A stretch of 64,000 nt of DNA from a bacterium (GTDB lineage Bacteria; BMS3Abin14). Below the pieces are notes generated by a model. That model was not told the DNA's origin. It saw only the letters and a program-made list of their open reading frames with translations, and searched no databases. Location of the stretch: the NCBI GenBank assembly GCA_020350725.1, contig CP070719.1, positions 2,514,794 to 2,578,793 of the forward strand, given 5' to 3'. A program made the translations under genes and the position numbers. Shown one piece after another: positions 55,884 through 63,867 of this stretch (the stretch's first letter is position 1; each line of letters opens with the position of its first letter).

Positions 55884-58166
55884 ATGAAAGACCAATTGAA
55901 CACATACAAACTCCTCGGCGTTACCGCCACCCTGTTGATCGTCCTCTCCTTCCCGGGGTATCTGCTCAAGGAGCGGTACGTCCGGGTGAGGGCAGTTCAG
56001 ACGGCGGAACCGAAAGCCGAGTTCGTGGGCCGGGAGCAGTGCGTCGACTGTCACAGGGAAGCCTACGAGAAATGGATGGGATCGGACCACGACCGAGCCA
56101 TGGATGTGGCCACCGACGAGACGGTCCTGGCCGATTTTGACGACTCTACTTTTACCCATAACGGAGTCACTTCCCGCTTCTACCGCAGGGAAGGCCGGTT
56201 CTACGTTCATGCCGAGGGGTCGGACGGGGAGATGGGCGAGTTCGAGATCACCCACGTCTTTGGCTACGATCCCCTGCAGCAGTACCTTGTTCCCTTCCCG
56301 GGCGGGCGCCTGCAGTGCCTTACCATCGCCTGGGATGTGGAAAGGAAGCAGTGGTATCATCTGTACCCCGAAAACACTCCGCCGCCGGGCGACTGGCTGC
56401 ACTGGACCCGCAACGGCCAGAACTGGAACGGAATGTGCGCCGAATGCCACTCAACGGATCTTCGAAAGAACTACGACCCTGAATCCAACACCTACAGCAC
56501 GACCTGGTCGGAGATCGACGTCTCGTGCGAAGCCTGCCACGGCCCCGGGTCCCTGCACGTCGCCTGGGCGAAGATCGATCCCATGGCCCGCCCGGAATCG
56601 GAGGACTATGAACTGACGATCATGACCTCGGACCTGGATTCCGCTCAGATGGTGGAGCTGTGCTCTCCATGTCACTCGCGGCGGACCATCCTGGGGGATT
56701 ACGACCACACCGGAACAGAACAGCTCGACACCTTCATCCCGGAGCTTCTCACCGAGGGGAACTATCACGCCGACGGCCAGATCCTCGAGGAGGTCTACGT
56801 CTACGGCTCCTTCGTCCAGAGCAAGATGTACCGTATGGGGGTCAAGTGCGCCGACTGCCACGATTCTCACAGCACGAAACTTTTAATGGAGGGCAACGAT
56901 CTGTGCCTTCAGTGCCACCGGGCCGACACCTACAACACGGCCGAGCACCACTTTCACAAGGAAATTCATCAAGGCAAGCCCAGTCCGGGATGGACGTGCG
57001 TCAGCTGCCACATGCCCGGCCGCGATTACATGGGCATCGACAACCGGGCCGACCACAGCATCCGCATCCCCCGGCCCGACCTGAACCTGGCCATCGGGGT
57101 GCCGGATTCGTGCAGCATGATCGGATGCCACGCCGACAAGCCGGTGAAATGGTCCGCCGATGCCTTTACCAAATGGTACGGGATCTCCCGCCGGCCACAC
57201 TTCGGAACGGTCTTCGCTTCGGCAAGGGAAGGGGAGGCACAGGCGCTGCCGGAACTGGTCCGCCTCGCTGAAGACAGGCTCTACCCTGCCATTGTCCGGG
57301 CCACTGCCCTGCAGTCCATGAGGGCTTACAGGGATGACAGGATTCTCGAGGCGCTGCGGCGGGCCCTGGTTGACGAGGAACCGCTGGTGCGGCGGACGGC
57401 CGCCGCGAATTCAGACTTTTTCCCAGGCACGGAAAGAGCGGATTTGATCGGTCCACTCCTGTGGGATCCGGTGGGTGCGGTAAGGATCGAGGCCGCCAGA
57501 ATTCTGGCCGAGGTACCCGGGGCTCAGTTAAGACCCGATCAGAGAGTAAAGCTCCCTGAGGTCCTTAACGAGTTTGAAACCGCAATGGCCTACTCCCTGG
57601 ACTTCTCCTTCGCCGGATTTAACCTGGGGAACCTGTACACTGCCATGAACAGGCCTGAGGAGGCTGAAATCTACTACCGGGCGGCCATCCAGGTGGACGC
57701 CCTGTTCTACCCGGCGAAGATCAACATGGCCATGCTGCTCAACAGCCAGGGCAGGAACCAAGAGGCTGAGAAACTGTTCCTCGAGGTGTTAAAAAACGAT
57801 CCGGATCTGCACGAAGTGGCTTACTCCCTGGGACTCCTCTACGCCGAGATGAACAGGCCCATAGAGGCTGCGGTCTATCTGAAGAAAGCGGCGGACGGGA
57901 TACCGCAACGCCCCAGGATCCGTTACAACCTGGGGCTCCTTCTCCAGTCCATGGGCAGGCTCGATGAGGCTGAGGAGTCCCTGCGTAAGGCGACAGATAA
58001 GGAACCCGCCAATCTGGAGTTCCTCTACGCCCTGGCGGACCATTACATCAAGCGGGAAATGCTTCTCGAGGCAAGGGTCATCGTGGTGAAGATGCTCGAG
58101 GTCGATCCGGCGAACCGCGTGGCCCGGGAAATGAGGGAGTATGTTGAAAAAGAATTGGGGAGATAA
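55884..58166 (+). CDS. Octaheme cytochrome c with HEAT-like and TPR repeats
   Basis: The 760-residue protein has an N-terminal membrane anchor (LLGVTATLLIVLSFPGYLL), a cytochrome domain to about residue 425 and a helical repeat region beyond. Haem sites are CVDCH, CAECH, CEACH, CSPCH, CADCH, CLQCH and CVSCH plus CSMIGCH, a CX4CH motif, making eight. Residues ~455-545 look HEAT-like; ~565-755 hold about five TPRs (FNLGNLYTAMNRPEEAEIYY, YSLGLLYAEMNRPIEAAVYL). It is probably the periplasmic electron acceptor of the cytochrome b/Rieske complex, with the repeats docking a partner. It follows the Rieske gene after two palindromes. Confidence 0.85.
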   Translation: MKDQLNTYKLLGVTATLLIVLSFPGYLLKERYVRVRAVQTAEPKAEFVGREQCVDCHREAYEKWMGSDHDRAMDVATDETVLADFDDSTFTHNGVTSRFYRREGRFYVHAEGSDGEMGEFEITHVFGYDPLQQYLVPFPGGRLQCLTIAWDVERKQWYHLYPENTPPPGDWLHWTRNGQNWNGMCAECHSTDLRKNYDPESNTYSTTWSEIDVSCEACHGPGSLHVAWAKIDPMARPESEDYELTIMTSDLDSAQMVELCSPCHSRRTILGDYDHTGTEQLDTFIPELLTEGNYHADGQILEEVYVYGSFVQSKMYRMGVKCADCHDSHSTKLLMEGNDLCLQCHRADTYNTAEHHFHKEIHQGKPSPGWTCVSCHMPGRDYMGIDNRADHSIRIPRPDLNLAIGVPDSCSMIGCHADKPVKWSADAFTKWYGISRRPHFGTVFASAREGEAQALPELVRLAEDRLYPAIVRATALQSMRAYRDDRILEALRRALVDEEPLVRRTAAANSDFFPGTERADLIGPLLWDPVGAVRIEAARILAEVPGAQLRPDQRVKLPEVLNEFETAMAYSLDFSFAGFNLGNLYTAMNRPEEAEIYYRAAIQVDALFYPAKINMAMLLNSQGRNQEAEKLFLEVLKNDPDLHEVAYSLGLLYAEMNRPIEAAVYLKKAADGIPQRPRIRYNLGLLLQSMGRLDEAEESLRKATDKEPANLEFLYALADHYIKREMLLEARVIVVKMLEVDPANRVAREMREYVEKELGR

Positions 58167-58683
58167 ATAAAGGTGTTAGTGAACAGGGTGTTCGGTGTCA
58201 GGTGTTCGGAAAAAGATCTACGGGTATTCGAATCCCCAAAACCCGATCCCCAAAATTCAACAACTCTATCCTGTAAATCCTGTCTAAAAGTGGTGAAGTC
58301 AGTATTCAGGATTCAGTATTCCGTTAATGAATCTCATACTGACTACTGAGTACAGACTACTGATTACCTGTTTTCTTTGACAGGAGCAACAGGGTCTACA
58401 GGATTGTTAAGTGGGTCGTCCAAAGTCCAAGGTCATCGAGCATCGAAAGATGGCCTAGAATTTCGAATCACCAATCACGAATCACAAATCACAGAATTTA
58501 GTTTACCGATTACCGACTTGTCCGACGTAGCTTCAGCGAAGGCGGATCGCCAGTCTTCCCCAACTCGATCTGGCCCTCATTTTGCTAACTTTAAACACAG
58601 TATTTTGTTTTCAGGGGTGTCTTGCATTGTTTTCGCGTAAGATCTATAATGGAGCCAAAACAGAACCAATCAGGGAGGCAAAC
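58167..58683. repeat. 517-bp gap filled by composite repeats
   Basis: It contains the composite palindrome 58267-58405 (listed separately), before it a GTGTTCGGTGTCAGGTGTTCGG stretch (58178-58200), and after it GTCCAAAGTCCAAGG and the TCGAATCACCAATCACGAAT, CACAAATCACAG array (58425-58498). No gene is supported; an 87-residue frame here translates repeats. Confidence 0.8.
58267..58405 (+). repeat. Composite nested palindrome, copy 1
   Basis: Outer arms TATCCTGTAAATCCTGTC and GACAGGAGCAACAGGGTCTA; inner arms GTCAGTATTCAGGATTCAGT and ATACTGACTACTGAG...GATTACCTG. The right part ACTACTGATTACCTGTTTTC-TTTGACAGGA is identical or nearly so to copy 2 at 59453-59577. Confidence 0.9.
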
Positions 58684-58929
58684 ATGCCGGTTAATCTTTC
58701 CGTTAAGAATGTGCCAGACGAAATTGCCGAGAAACTGCGCCGCCGTGCTGAGAGGCACCATCGTTCCCTCCAGGGTGAGCTGATGAGTATCCTTGAGAAG
58801 AGCGTTAACGAGGAGCGATACCTTTCACCCTCAGAGCTGCTGGAAAAGGTCCGGGCATTCGATCTCAGGACGCCAGACGAGGCAGCTGGCTTCGTAAGAA
58901 AGGATCGTGATGAGGATCTGCGTCGTTGA
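58684..58929 (+). CDS. FitA/VapB-type ribbon-helix-helix antitoxin
   Basis: The 81-residue protein has an RHH DNA-binding start (VNLSVKNVPDEIAEKLRRRA ERHHRSLQGEL) and a C-terminal tail that would bind the toxin. Its end overlaps the PIN-domain gene by 20 bp, the usual antitoxin-first order. GGGAGG precedes ATG 58684. It is expected to repress its own operon. Confidence 0.9.
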   Translation: MPVNLSVKNVPDEIAEKLRRRAERHHRSLQGELMSILEKSVNEERYLSPSELLEKVRAFDLRTPDEAAGFVRKDRDEDLRR

Positions 58930-59284
58930 TGCATCGGCAATCAGTGCTCTGCTCTTCGGGGAACCGAGAGCCGAGAAGGTTGCAGATATCCTGGAAGGTG
59001 CGCGGTTGGCAGCTCCTGCCCTGCTCTGGTTCGAGATTGCCAGCGTATGTCTGAAAAAGGTCGCTACCCATCCCTCTAAGGAAAAGGAACTGTTTTCGGT
59101 CTTCGGTCTTCTCGGCAGGCTTGCCATAGACAGGGTTGAGGTCGCTCACCTGGAGACCATCAGGCTGGCACAGGAAACGGGACTTACGACCTATGATGCG
59201 AGTTACCTGTGGATGGCAAAGGAACTGAACGGAGAATTGATCACTTTGGATGAAAAGCTGGCTCAGGTAATGGACTCAATGTAA
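58910..59284 (+). CDS. PIN-domain ribonuclease toxin (VapC type)
   Basis: The 124-residue protein has PIN-domain acidic residues in VVDASAISALLFGE, LLWFEIASVC and LTTYDASYLWMAKELNG, with the final Asp near ITLDEKL. VapC toxins cleave tRNA or rRNA and are neutralised by the partner antitoxin. ATG 58910 (or GTG 58907) follows AAAGGA. The pair 58684-59284 is flanked on both sides by near-identical composite palindromes. Confidence 0.92.
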   Translation: MRICVVDASAISALLFGEPRAEKVADILEGARLAAPALLWFEIASVCLKKVATHPSKEKELFSVFGLLGRLAIDRVEVAHLETIRLAQETGLTTYDASYLWMAKELNGELITLDEKLAQVMDSM

Positions 59285-59452
59285 TTCCATCGATCCCTGA
59301 TCTCTGACTCAAGACACAGTATCTCTTATTTGTCTTTGTTACCTTCTGTTCAGATTAATTGAACAAAAGATAACGAAATTAAAGAAGAAATATTACAGAA
59401 GGGTTGTTACAAAGGTGACTTCTTGGATGGGAAAAATAGTGAATGCATTCTT

Positions 59453-59577
59453 TATCCTGTCAATCCTGTCTAAAAGTAATGAATTCAGTATTCAGGATTC
59501 AGGATTCAGTTAAAAAATCTCATACTGACTACTGATTACCTGTTTTCTTTGACAGGATCAACAGGATCTACGGGATT
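59453..59577 (+). repeat. Composite nested palindrome, copy 2
   Basis: Outer arms TATCCTGTCAATCCTGTC and GACAGGATCAACAGGATCTA; inner ATTCAGTATTCAGGATTCAG and CATACTGACTACTGATTACC. It shares nearly its whole order with copy 1 at 58267-58405; the main difference is a short ACTGAGTACAG insertion in copy 1. Confidence 0.9.
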
Positions 59578-59587
59578 ACAACTTTCT

Positions 59588-59757
59588 AATCCGTGAACGT
59601 GTACGTGCCCGTAAAGGCCTGCCCTGCCTGTCCCGGGCTTGTCTGCCCTGAGTCTGTCGAAGGGTCGAGAGAAGCCTGTCGAAGGATACCCGGTATTTAA
59701 GATCCGTTTACGGGTACGTGCACGGGGACGTGTACGTTTACGTTTACGGGTTTACCG
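59588..59757 (+). repeat. CGTG palindrome interrupted by another inverted repeat
   Basis: Outer arms CCGTGAACGTGTACGTGCCC (59590-59611) and TTTACGGGTACGTGCACGGG with ACGTGTACGTTTACG (59708-59755). Between them sits a different unit set (GCCTGCCCTGCCTGTCCCGG, CTGTCGAAGGGTCGAG, CCTGTCGAAGG). This looks like one repeat family inside another. Confidence 0.8.
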
Positions 59758-59784
59758 ATCACCGATAACCGCTTTACCCCCCTC

Positions 59785-60156
59785 TCACCCCACAAACCTT
59801 ACTCCCGGTAGGTCCTTCAGGTCGGTATCGGAGGTGATGAGCGAAGCATTATACCTCCTGGACGTCGCGTAGACGATGGCGTCAGCCATGGCGAGATTAT
59901 TAACGATAGAAATTTCAGCGGACTCCAGAGCCAGGGTGCTGTCAAGGTCCACCACGCAGCACTGTGTCATGTGAGCCGTGCAGCGGATGGCCGTTTCCTC
60001 GCCCGAAGTCCTGAGAAGGAACTTGAACACCTCGTATAGAACAATGCTCGGTACCAGGAGCTCCTCGGGTTTTGACGACAACTCTTCCTCGTAGCTGGAA
60101 CCGAGAGGGCCGTCCGTAAAAAACTCGAGCCATCCGCAGGAGTCGACGAGCACCAT
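59785..60156 (-). CDS. vapC: PIN-domain ribonuclease toxin (VapC type), second pair
   Basis: The 123-residue protein carries PIN acidic residues in LVDSCGWLEFF, VPSIVLYEVFKFLL and 'NNLAMADAIVYATSRRYNAS' with the last Asp in LITSDTDLKDL. It is on the minus strand, with its ATG overlapping the antitoxin stop by one base (TGATG). It is divergent from the first PIN toxin and belongs to a different antitoxin class. Confidence 0.93.
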   Translation of the reverse strand: MVLVDSCGWLEFFTDGPLGSSYEEELSSKPEELLVPSIVLYEVFKFLLRTSGEETAIRCTAHMTQCCVVDLDSTLALESAEISIVNNLAMADAIVYATSRRYNASLITSDTDLKDLPGVRFVG

Positions 60157-60362
60157 CAGAACCTGTCACCCTTTTCCCGGTATCCGTTAATCGGGGCGCT
60201 CTCAGCGGCACCTTTGAGTTCCCCAAGAGGTCTCTGGGGGATCATGTAGAGGATGCCTGCCTTTGCCATAACGAGCAATTTCTGTTTCGGTTTCAGGCCC
60301 AGCTTTTTGCGGATGTCTCTGGGAATTACTACTTGAAATTTGCTCGAGATGGTTGTTTCCAT
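60156..60362 (-). CDS. vapB: AbrB/MazE-fold antitoxin (VapB type)
   Basis: The 68-residue protein has the swapped-hairpin AbrB DNA-binding domain: TTISSKFQVVIPRDIRKKLG LKPKQKLLV. The C-terminal ~25 residues would bind VapC. Its ribosome site AGGAGG (complement of CCTCCT near 60369-60374) is strong. An A+T-rich upstream region to 60440 probably holds the promoter. Confidence 0.92.
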   Translation of the reverse strand: METTISSKFQVVIPRDIRKKLGLKPKQKLLVMAKAGILYMIPQRPLGELKGAAESAPINGYREKGDRF

Positions 60363-60817
60363 AGCGACCTCCTGAACGTCTTACAAAAAAAATGTCGATA
60401 ATAAAAACGTAAAACATTTTGCTGCAATCGTCAATGTTTAATTATGGGGCAAGATCTGTACCGGAGAGGAGGGATAAAACACAGTAACTTGCTAGTAAAA
60501 AATGATCTTTCTATCCATCGAAAACGAGCCCCTAACGCCTTGGATTCCTAATATCCTGTCTATCCTGTAAATCCTGTCCGGAAAGAAAAGGGTTTGGGGA
60601 TTGGGAAAAGACAGGGTTTCCCGTCTTCGCTTTCAGCTTCGCCGTGGCAAACAGGGATCGGGATTCGGGGATTGGCAGATCCGCAGGTTTTTACCCGGAC
60701 ACCAGACCCCCAACCCCGAACACCCAGATCTCTAGCACCCAACACCAGAATTTTTCTGACAACCGATCACTGATTAATGATCGCCGGCTACCAGAATCTC
60801 CAAACCCCTGATTCCCT
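60363..60817. repeat. Upper part of an 834-bp gap: vapBC promoter region and repeats
   Basis: 60375-60440 is A+T-rich and reads toward vapB on the minus strand. 60548-60600 repeats the ATCCTGTCTATCCTGTAAAT CCTGTC units without the opposite arm, and 60590-60760 holds loose GGGATTGGG / CAACCCCGAACACC near-inverse units. No gene is supported. Confidence 0.7.
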
Positions 60818-60860
60818 TGATCTGCATCAAACACAAATATTCGAACCTTCTGCGATTATT
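60818..60860 (+). promoter_or_regulatory. FNR-type site with -10-like box, orphan position
   Basis: TTGATCTGCATCAA (60818-60831) is a full TTGAT-N4-ATCAA match. GATTAT (60855-60860) downstream places the site centre near -42. The next gene starts 340 bp further on, beyond loosely repetitive sequence (60950-61080), so the target is uncertain. Confidence 0.5.
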
Positions 60861-61151
60861 GCTAAAAATCTGGAACCTAACCCTGAGGGTAAGAAGGTTA
60901 TTTTTCTGAGAAGGTTTCAACTGACGATAATTTTCATTGGGAATTAGAGATAGGAGTTCGAATCCAGGGAACAGAGGCCAGCTGTCAGGAACCGGGTATC
61001 AGGAGCCCGGTGGCGTGTAGCGGGTTTTGGAGCGACGACCCACGGATCTCCTGGTCCCTAGCCCCTGGCCACTAAACCGCCTGCCAATTGTGACTATTCT
61101 TCGTAGAACGCGGTGAAATGAAAAATGTCTGTGGACATTTTGTCGAAAACG

Positions 61152-61171
61152 CATACAATTGTATGTATAGT
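61152..61171 (+). promoter_or_regulatory. 14-bp palindrome in front of a -10 box, PAS regulator gene
   Basis: CATACAATTGTATG (61152-61165) is a perfect palindrome directly followed by TATAGT (61166-61171). A start near 61178 gives a 19-nt leader before ATG 61197. The site is well placed for repression, perhaps by the winged-helix protein itself. Confidence 0.55.
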
Positions 61172-61196
61172 CGAAATCGATAACATTCGATGCCCC

Positions 61197-61829
61197 ATGT
61201 CAAAGGAAAAGTTCTCACTTAAAGACCAGATCAGGCAGCTCTTCGCCGGGAATCCCGAGGCTGAGTTTCACATGCGCGGGATCGGGAGGATCCTGAAAAA
61301 AGAACCCGGCGTTTTTCAGCGTGCCATCAACGCCCTGGTTGAGGAAGGTGTTCTGGAAAGTGAATACAGGGCAAACGCCCGTTTCTTCAGGCTCGCCGAG
61401 AAATACCGGCCTGGCCCGGCAAAGGATAGGGATTCACAGTTCAGCTGGGAACTCCATGCGCTCATAGACAGTGCCACCGACAGGATCTGTTCCAGGGATG
61501 CCAAGGGAGAACTTCTCGCATGGAATAAGGCCTTTGCCGATTCCATAAGAGAAATTTTTGGTGTTGAACCCAGTGTTGGTATGAACACCTGGGAACTGAT
61601 ACCGCCTGACCAGCGGGAGAGACTTCAAGCTACCCGGGAAGTGTTCCGGAAGGTGTACGCCGGAGAAACGGTGGTGACGGAATACGAATACCGGATGCCT
61701 GATGGAGAGGTGCGCCACCTTGAGACGTCATGGGTTCCGGTATGGGATGAAGGTGAAGTCCATGCCGTGGGGGAGGTGACGAGAGACATAACTCATAAGA
61801 TTAAGGGTGATATAAAAGGAGGTGATTAA
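61197..61829 (+). CDS. Winged-helix/PAS domain regulator
   Basis: The 210-residue protein has an N-terminal winged-helix-like segment (QIRQLFAGNPEAEFHMRGIG; VFQRAINALVEEGVLESEYR) and a PAS domain with PAC-like end (DSATDRICSRDAKGELLAWN; FRKVYAGETVVTEYEYRMPD; EVTRDITHK). It lacks histidine kinase or GGDEF output, so it probably acts as a one-component DNA-binding sensor. ATG 61197 is preferred because promoter elements lie at 61152-61171; ATG 61125 is the alternative. It is 65 bp upstream of the sulfatase gene and may control it. Confidence 0.7.
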   Translation: MSKEKFSLKDQIRQLFAGNPEAEFHMRGIGRILKKEPGVFQRAINALVEEGVLESEYRANARFFRLAEKYRPGPAKDRDSQFSWELHALIDSATDRICSRDAKGELLAWNKAFADSIREIFGVEPSVGMNTWELIPPDQRERLQATREVFRKVYAGETVVTEYEYRMPDGEVRHLETSWVPVWDEGEVHAVGEVTRDITHKIKGDIKGGD

Positions 61830-61894
61830 TCTCGATCCCAGATCAGTTTAATATTCAATCTCTTTTCTTTTATCCATGGGTTAGGGGGTAAAAC

Positions 61895-63514
61895 ATGAAA
61901 TACCACAGGTCCAAGTACACCATTCTGGCAGCGGTCCTGGCTTTGGCCATGTGCTGGGGTGCGGCGCCGGCTCTCGCTGCGGACAAGCCCAACATCCTGG
62001 TTATCTGGGGCGATGACATCGGCTATTGGAACATCAGCCACAACAGCCGCGGCATGATGGGCTACGAGACTCCGAACATTGATCGCATCGCGAAAGAAGG
62101 GGTAGGTTTCACCGACTACTATGGCCAGCAGAGCTGCACAGCGGGCCGCGCCGCTTTTCTCAGCGGCTCCGTGCCGGTTCGTTCCGGCATGACCAAGGTC
62201 GGCCTGCCGGGGGCGAAGGAAGGCTGGCAGAAAGTCGACGTGACCATTGCCACTGTTCTCAAAGGTCAGGGCTATGCCACCGGCCAGTTCGGCAAGAACC
62301 ACCAGGGTGACCGCAACGAGCACCTGCCGACGTTGCATGGTTTCGACGAATTCTTCGGCAATCTCTACCACCTCAACGCCGAAGAGGAGCCGGAGAACGA
62401 GGATTATCCCCGTGATATGGTTCTGAAAAATGGGATGACGTTTCTCCAGGCCTTCGGTCCGCGAGGTGTGCTGCACACCTGGGCGACCGATAAGGACGAT
62501 TCTACGGTCGATCCTCGCTTCGGCCGGGTAGGCAAGCAGAAGATCGAGGACACCGGTCTGCTCACCAAAAAACGAATGGAACAAGTTGACGACGAAACCA
62601 TCGCTGCCGCCAAGGACTTCATTACGCGCCAGGTCAAGGCCGGCAAACCGTTCTTCTGCTGGTGGAACGGCACCCGCATGCACTTCCGTACCCACGTTAA
62701 GGAGGAGCTCCGCGGTATCTCCGGGCAGGATGAGTACAGCGACGGGATGGTTGAGCACGACATGCACGTGGGCGAGCTGCTGGATCTGCTCGATGAACTC
62801 GGCATCGCAGACAACACCATTGTTCAGTATTCCACCGACAATGGCCCGCACTACAACACCTGGCCCGACGCCGCTACCATGCCGTTCCGAGGTGAAAAGA
62901 ACTCCAACTGGGAAGGCGCTTTCCGCGTCCCGGCTTTCGTCCGCTGGCCGGGCCACTTCCCCGCGAACACCACGCTTAATGGCATCGTCTCTCACGAAGA
63001 CTGGCTGCCGACCTTCGCCGCGGCTGCGGGCAACCCGGACATCAAGGAGCAGCTCAAGAAAGGCACCGAGATCAACGGGCGGAAATACAGGAACTACATT
63101 GACGGCTTCAACCTGCTTGACTACCTCAGCGGCAAAAGCGACGAGTCGCCCCGCAATTATTTCTGGTACGCGGACGATGAGGGCAATTTTATAGGCGCGC
63201 GCTACAGTGACTGGAAGCTGGTTTTCAAGGCGAATCGAGCCCGGACCATGTCCCTCTGGCGTGAGCCGTTCGTCGAACTGCGCGCACCACTGCTGTTTAA
63301 CCTCCGCCGCGACCCGTTCGAGAGGGCCCAGCACAACTCCAACACCTACAACGACTGGTGGATGGACCGCACGGGGTTCATCTTTCCCCCCGTCGCGGGA
63401 CTGCTGGCGGAGTTCATCATGACCATGCAGGAATACCCGCCCAGCCAGAAGGCCGGCTCCTGGAATGTGGGTAAGATGATGGAGCAACTGCAAAGCGGGC
63501 ACGGAAGCAAGTAG
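61895..63514 (+). CDS. Exported arylsulfatase
   Basis: The 539-residue protein has a Sec signal (ILAAVLALAMCWGAAPALA) and the sulfatase fold: metal Asp pair in ILVIWGDDIGYWN, formylglycine site CTAGR in QQSCTAGRAAFLSG (C-x-A-x-R form), TGQFGKNHQGD, and the later DNGPHYNTWPDA. A formylglycine-generating enzyme would be needed. Arg is coded mainly by CGC/CGT, while genes elsewhere in the window favour AGG/CGG, which suggests acquisition. AGGGGGT precedes ATG 61895. A terminator follows. A second sulfatase gene begins 350 bp downstream. Confidence 0.9.
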   Translation: MKYHRSKYTILAAVLALAMCWGAAPALAADKPNILVIWGDDIGYWNISHNSRGMMGYETPNIDRIAKEGVGFTDYYGQQSCTAGRAAFLSGSVPVRSGMTKVGLPGAKEGWQKVDVTIATVLKGQGYATGQFGKNHQGDRNEHLPTLHGFDEFFGNLYHLNAEEEPENEDYPRDMVLKNGMTFLQAFGPRGVLHTWATDKDDSTVDPRFGRVGKQKIEDTGLLTKKRMEQVDDETIAAAKDFITRQVKAGKPFFCWWNGTRMHFRTHVKEELRGISGQDEYSDGMVEHDMHVGELLDLLDELGIADNTIVQYSTDNGPHYNTWPDAATMPFRGEKNSNWEGAFRVPAFVRWPGHFPANTTLNGIVSHEDWLPTFAAAAGNPDIKEQLKKGTEINGRKYRNYIDGFNLLDYLSGKSDESPRNYFWYADDEGNFIGARYSDWKLVFKANRARTMSLWREPFVELRAPLLFNLRRDPFERAQHNSNTYNDWWMDRTGFIFPPVAGLLAEFIMTMQEYPPSQKAGSWNVGKMMEQLQSGHGSK

Positions 63515-63528
63515 GTTAATGACATTGA

Positions 63529-63560
63529 CGCGCCCCCGTTAAATCGGGGGCGCGTGTTTT
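63529..63560 (+). terminator. Intrinsic terminator after the arylsulfatase
   Basis: Perfect 10-bp stem CGCGCCCCCG/CGGGGGCGCG with a TTAAAT loop, then TGTTTT. Confidence 0.92.
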
Positions 63561-63867
63561 CTGTGGAAAGTGATCAGGGGCTTGAGAATAGAAAAACAGT
63601 GGCTTGTAATATTGATCCCGTGAACGTGCTAAGGTTTTAGCGGGCCGTTCACGTGTGCGGAGCTTCCCGATACCACCAAAGGTGTATATAAAATACTTCT
63701 TTTGTCTGGTATCGTTTTAGTTTGGATGAAATGCTTTTATACACCCTCTCTCAGGGGGTTTCTGAAATAAAAACCAGCCAGGTTGGGAAGTGCCCTTGCT
63801 TCATTAGTAAAACCAGTAGACGGCATAGCATTTTCACAGGGTTTTCTTTTCAGAATATGGGGCAAAT
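63561..63867. other. Gap between the two sulfatase genes
   Basis: It contains a short CGTG palindrome (CCCGTGAACGTG and GGCCGTTCACGTG, 63616-63657) and an inverted pair GATACCA (63669-63675)/TGGTATC (63707-63713) followed by GTTTTAGTTT. The rest is A+T-rich and holds no recognised gene; a promoter for the second sulfatase is likely here but I cannot place it. Confidence 0.6.

Larger units (their letters stand above)
59285..59784. repeat. 500-bp repeat-filled gap between the two toxin-antitoxin pairs
   Basis: It holds A+T-rich sequence (59285-59450), composite palindrome copy 2 (59453-59577) and the interrupted CGTG palindrome (59588-59757). No gene is supported; the 77-residue frame at 59639 is repeat translation. 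Confidence 0.8.

Noticed and set aside
58377..58640. 87-residue frame between the octaheme gene and the antitoxin
   Set aside because: It is the translation of the degenerate repeat arrays, with no ribosome site.
59639..59872. 77-residue frame across the CGTG and GTCGAAGG repeats
   Set aside because: Repeat translation running into the 3' end of vapC on the opposite strand.
61826..63502. 558-residue open frame on the minus strand opposite the arylsulfatase
   Set aside because: It is the codon-shadow of a G+C-rich gene; the plus strand has full sulfatase motifs, a signal peptide and a terminator.
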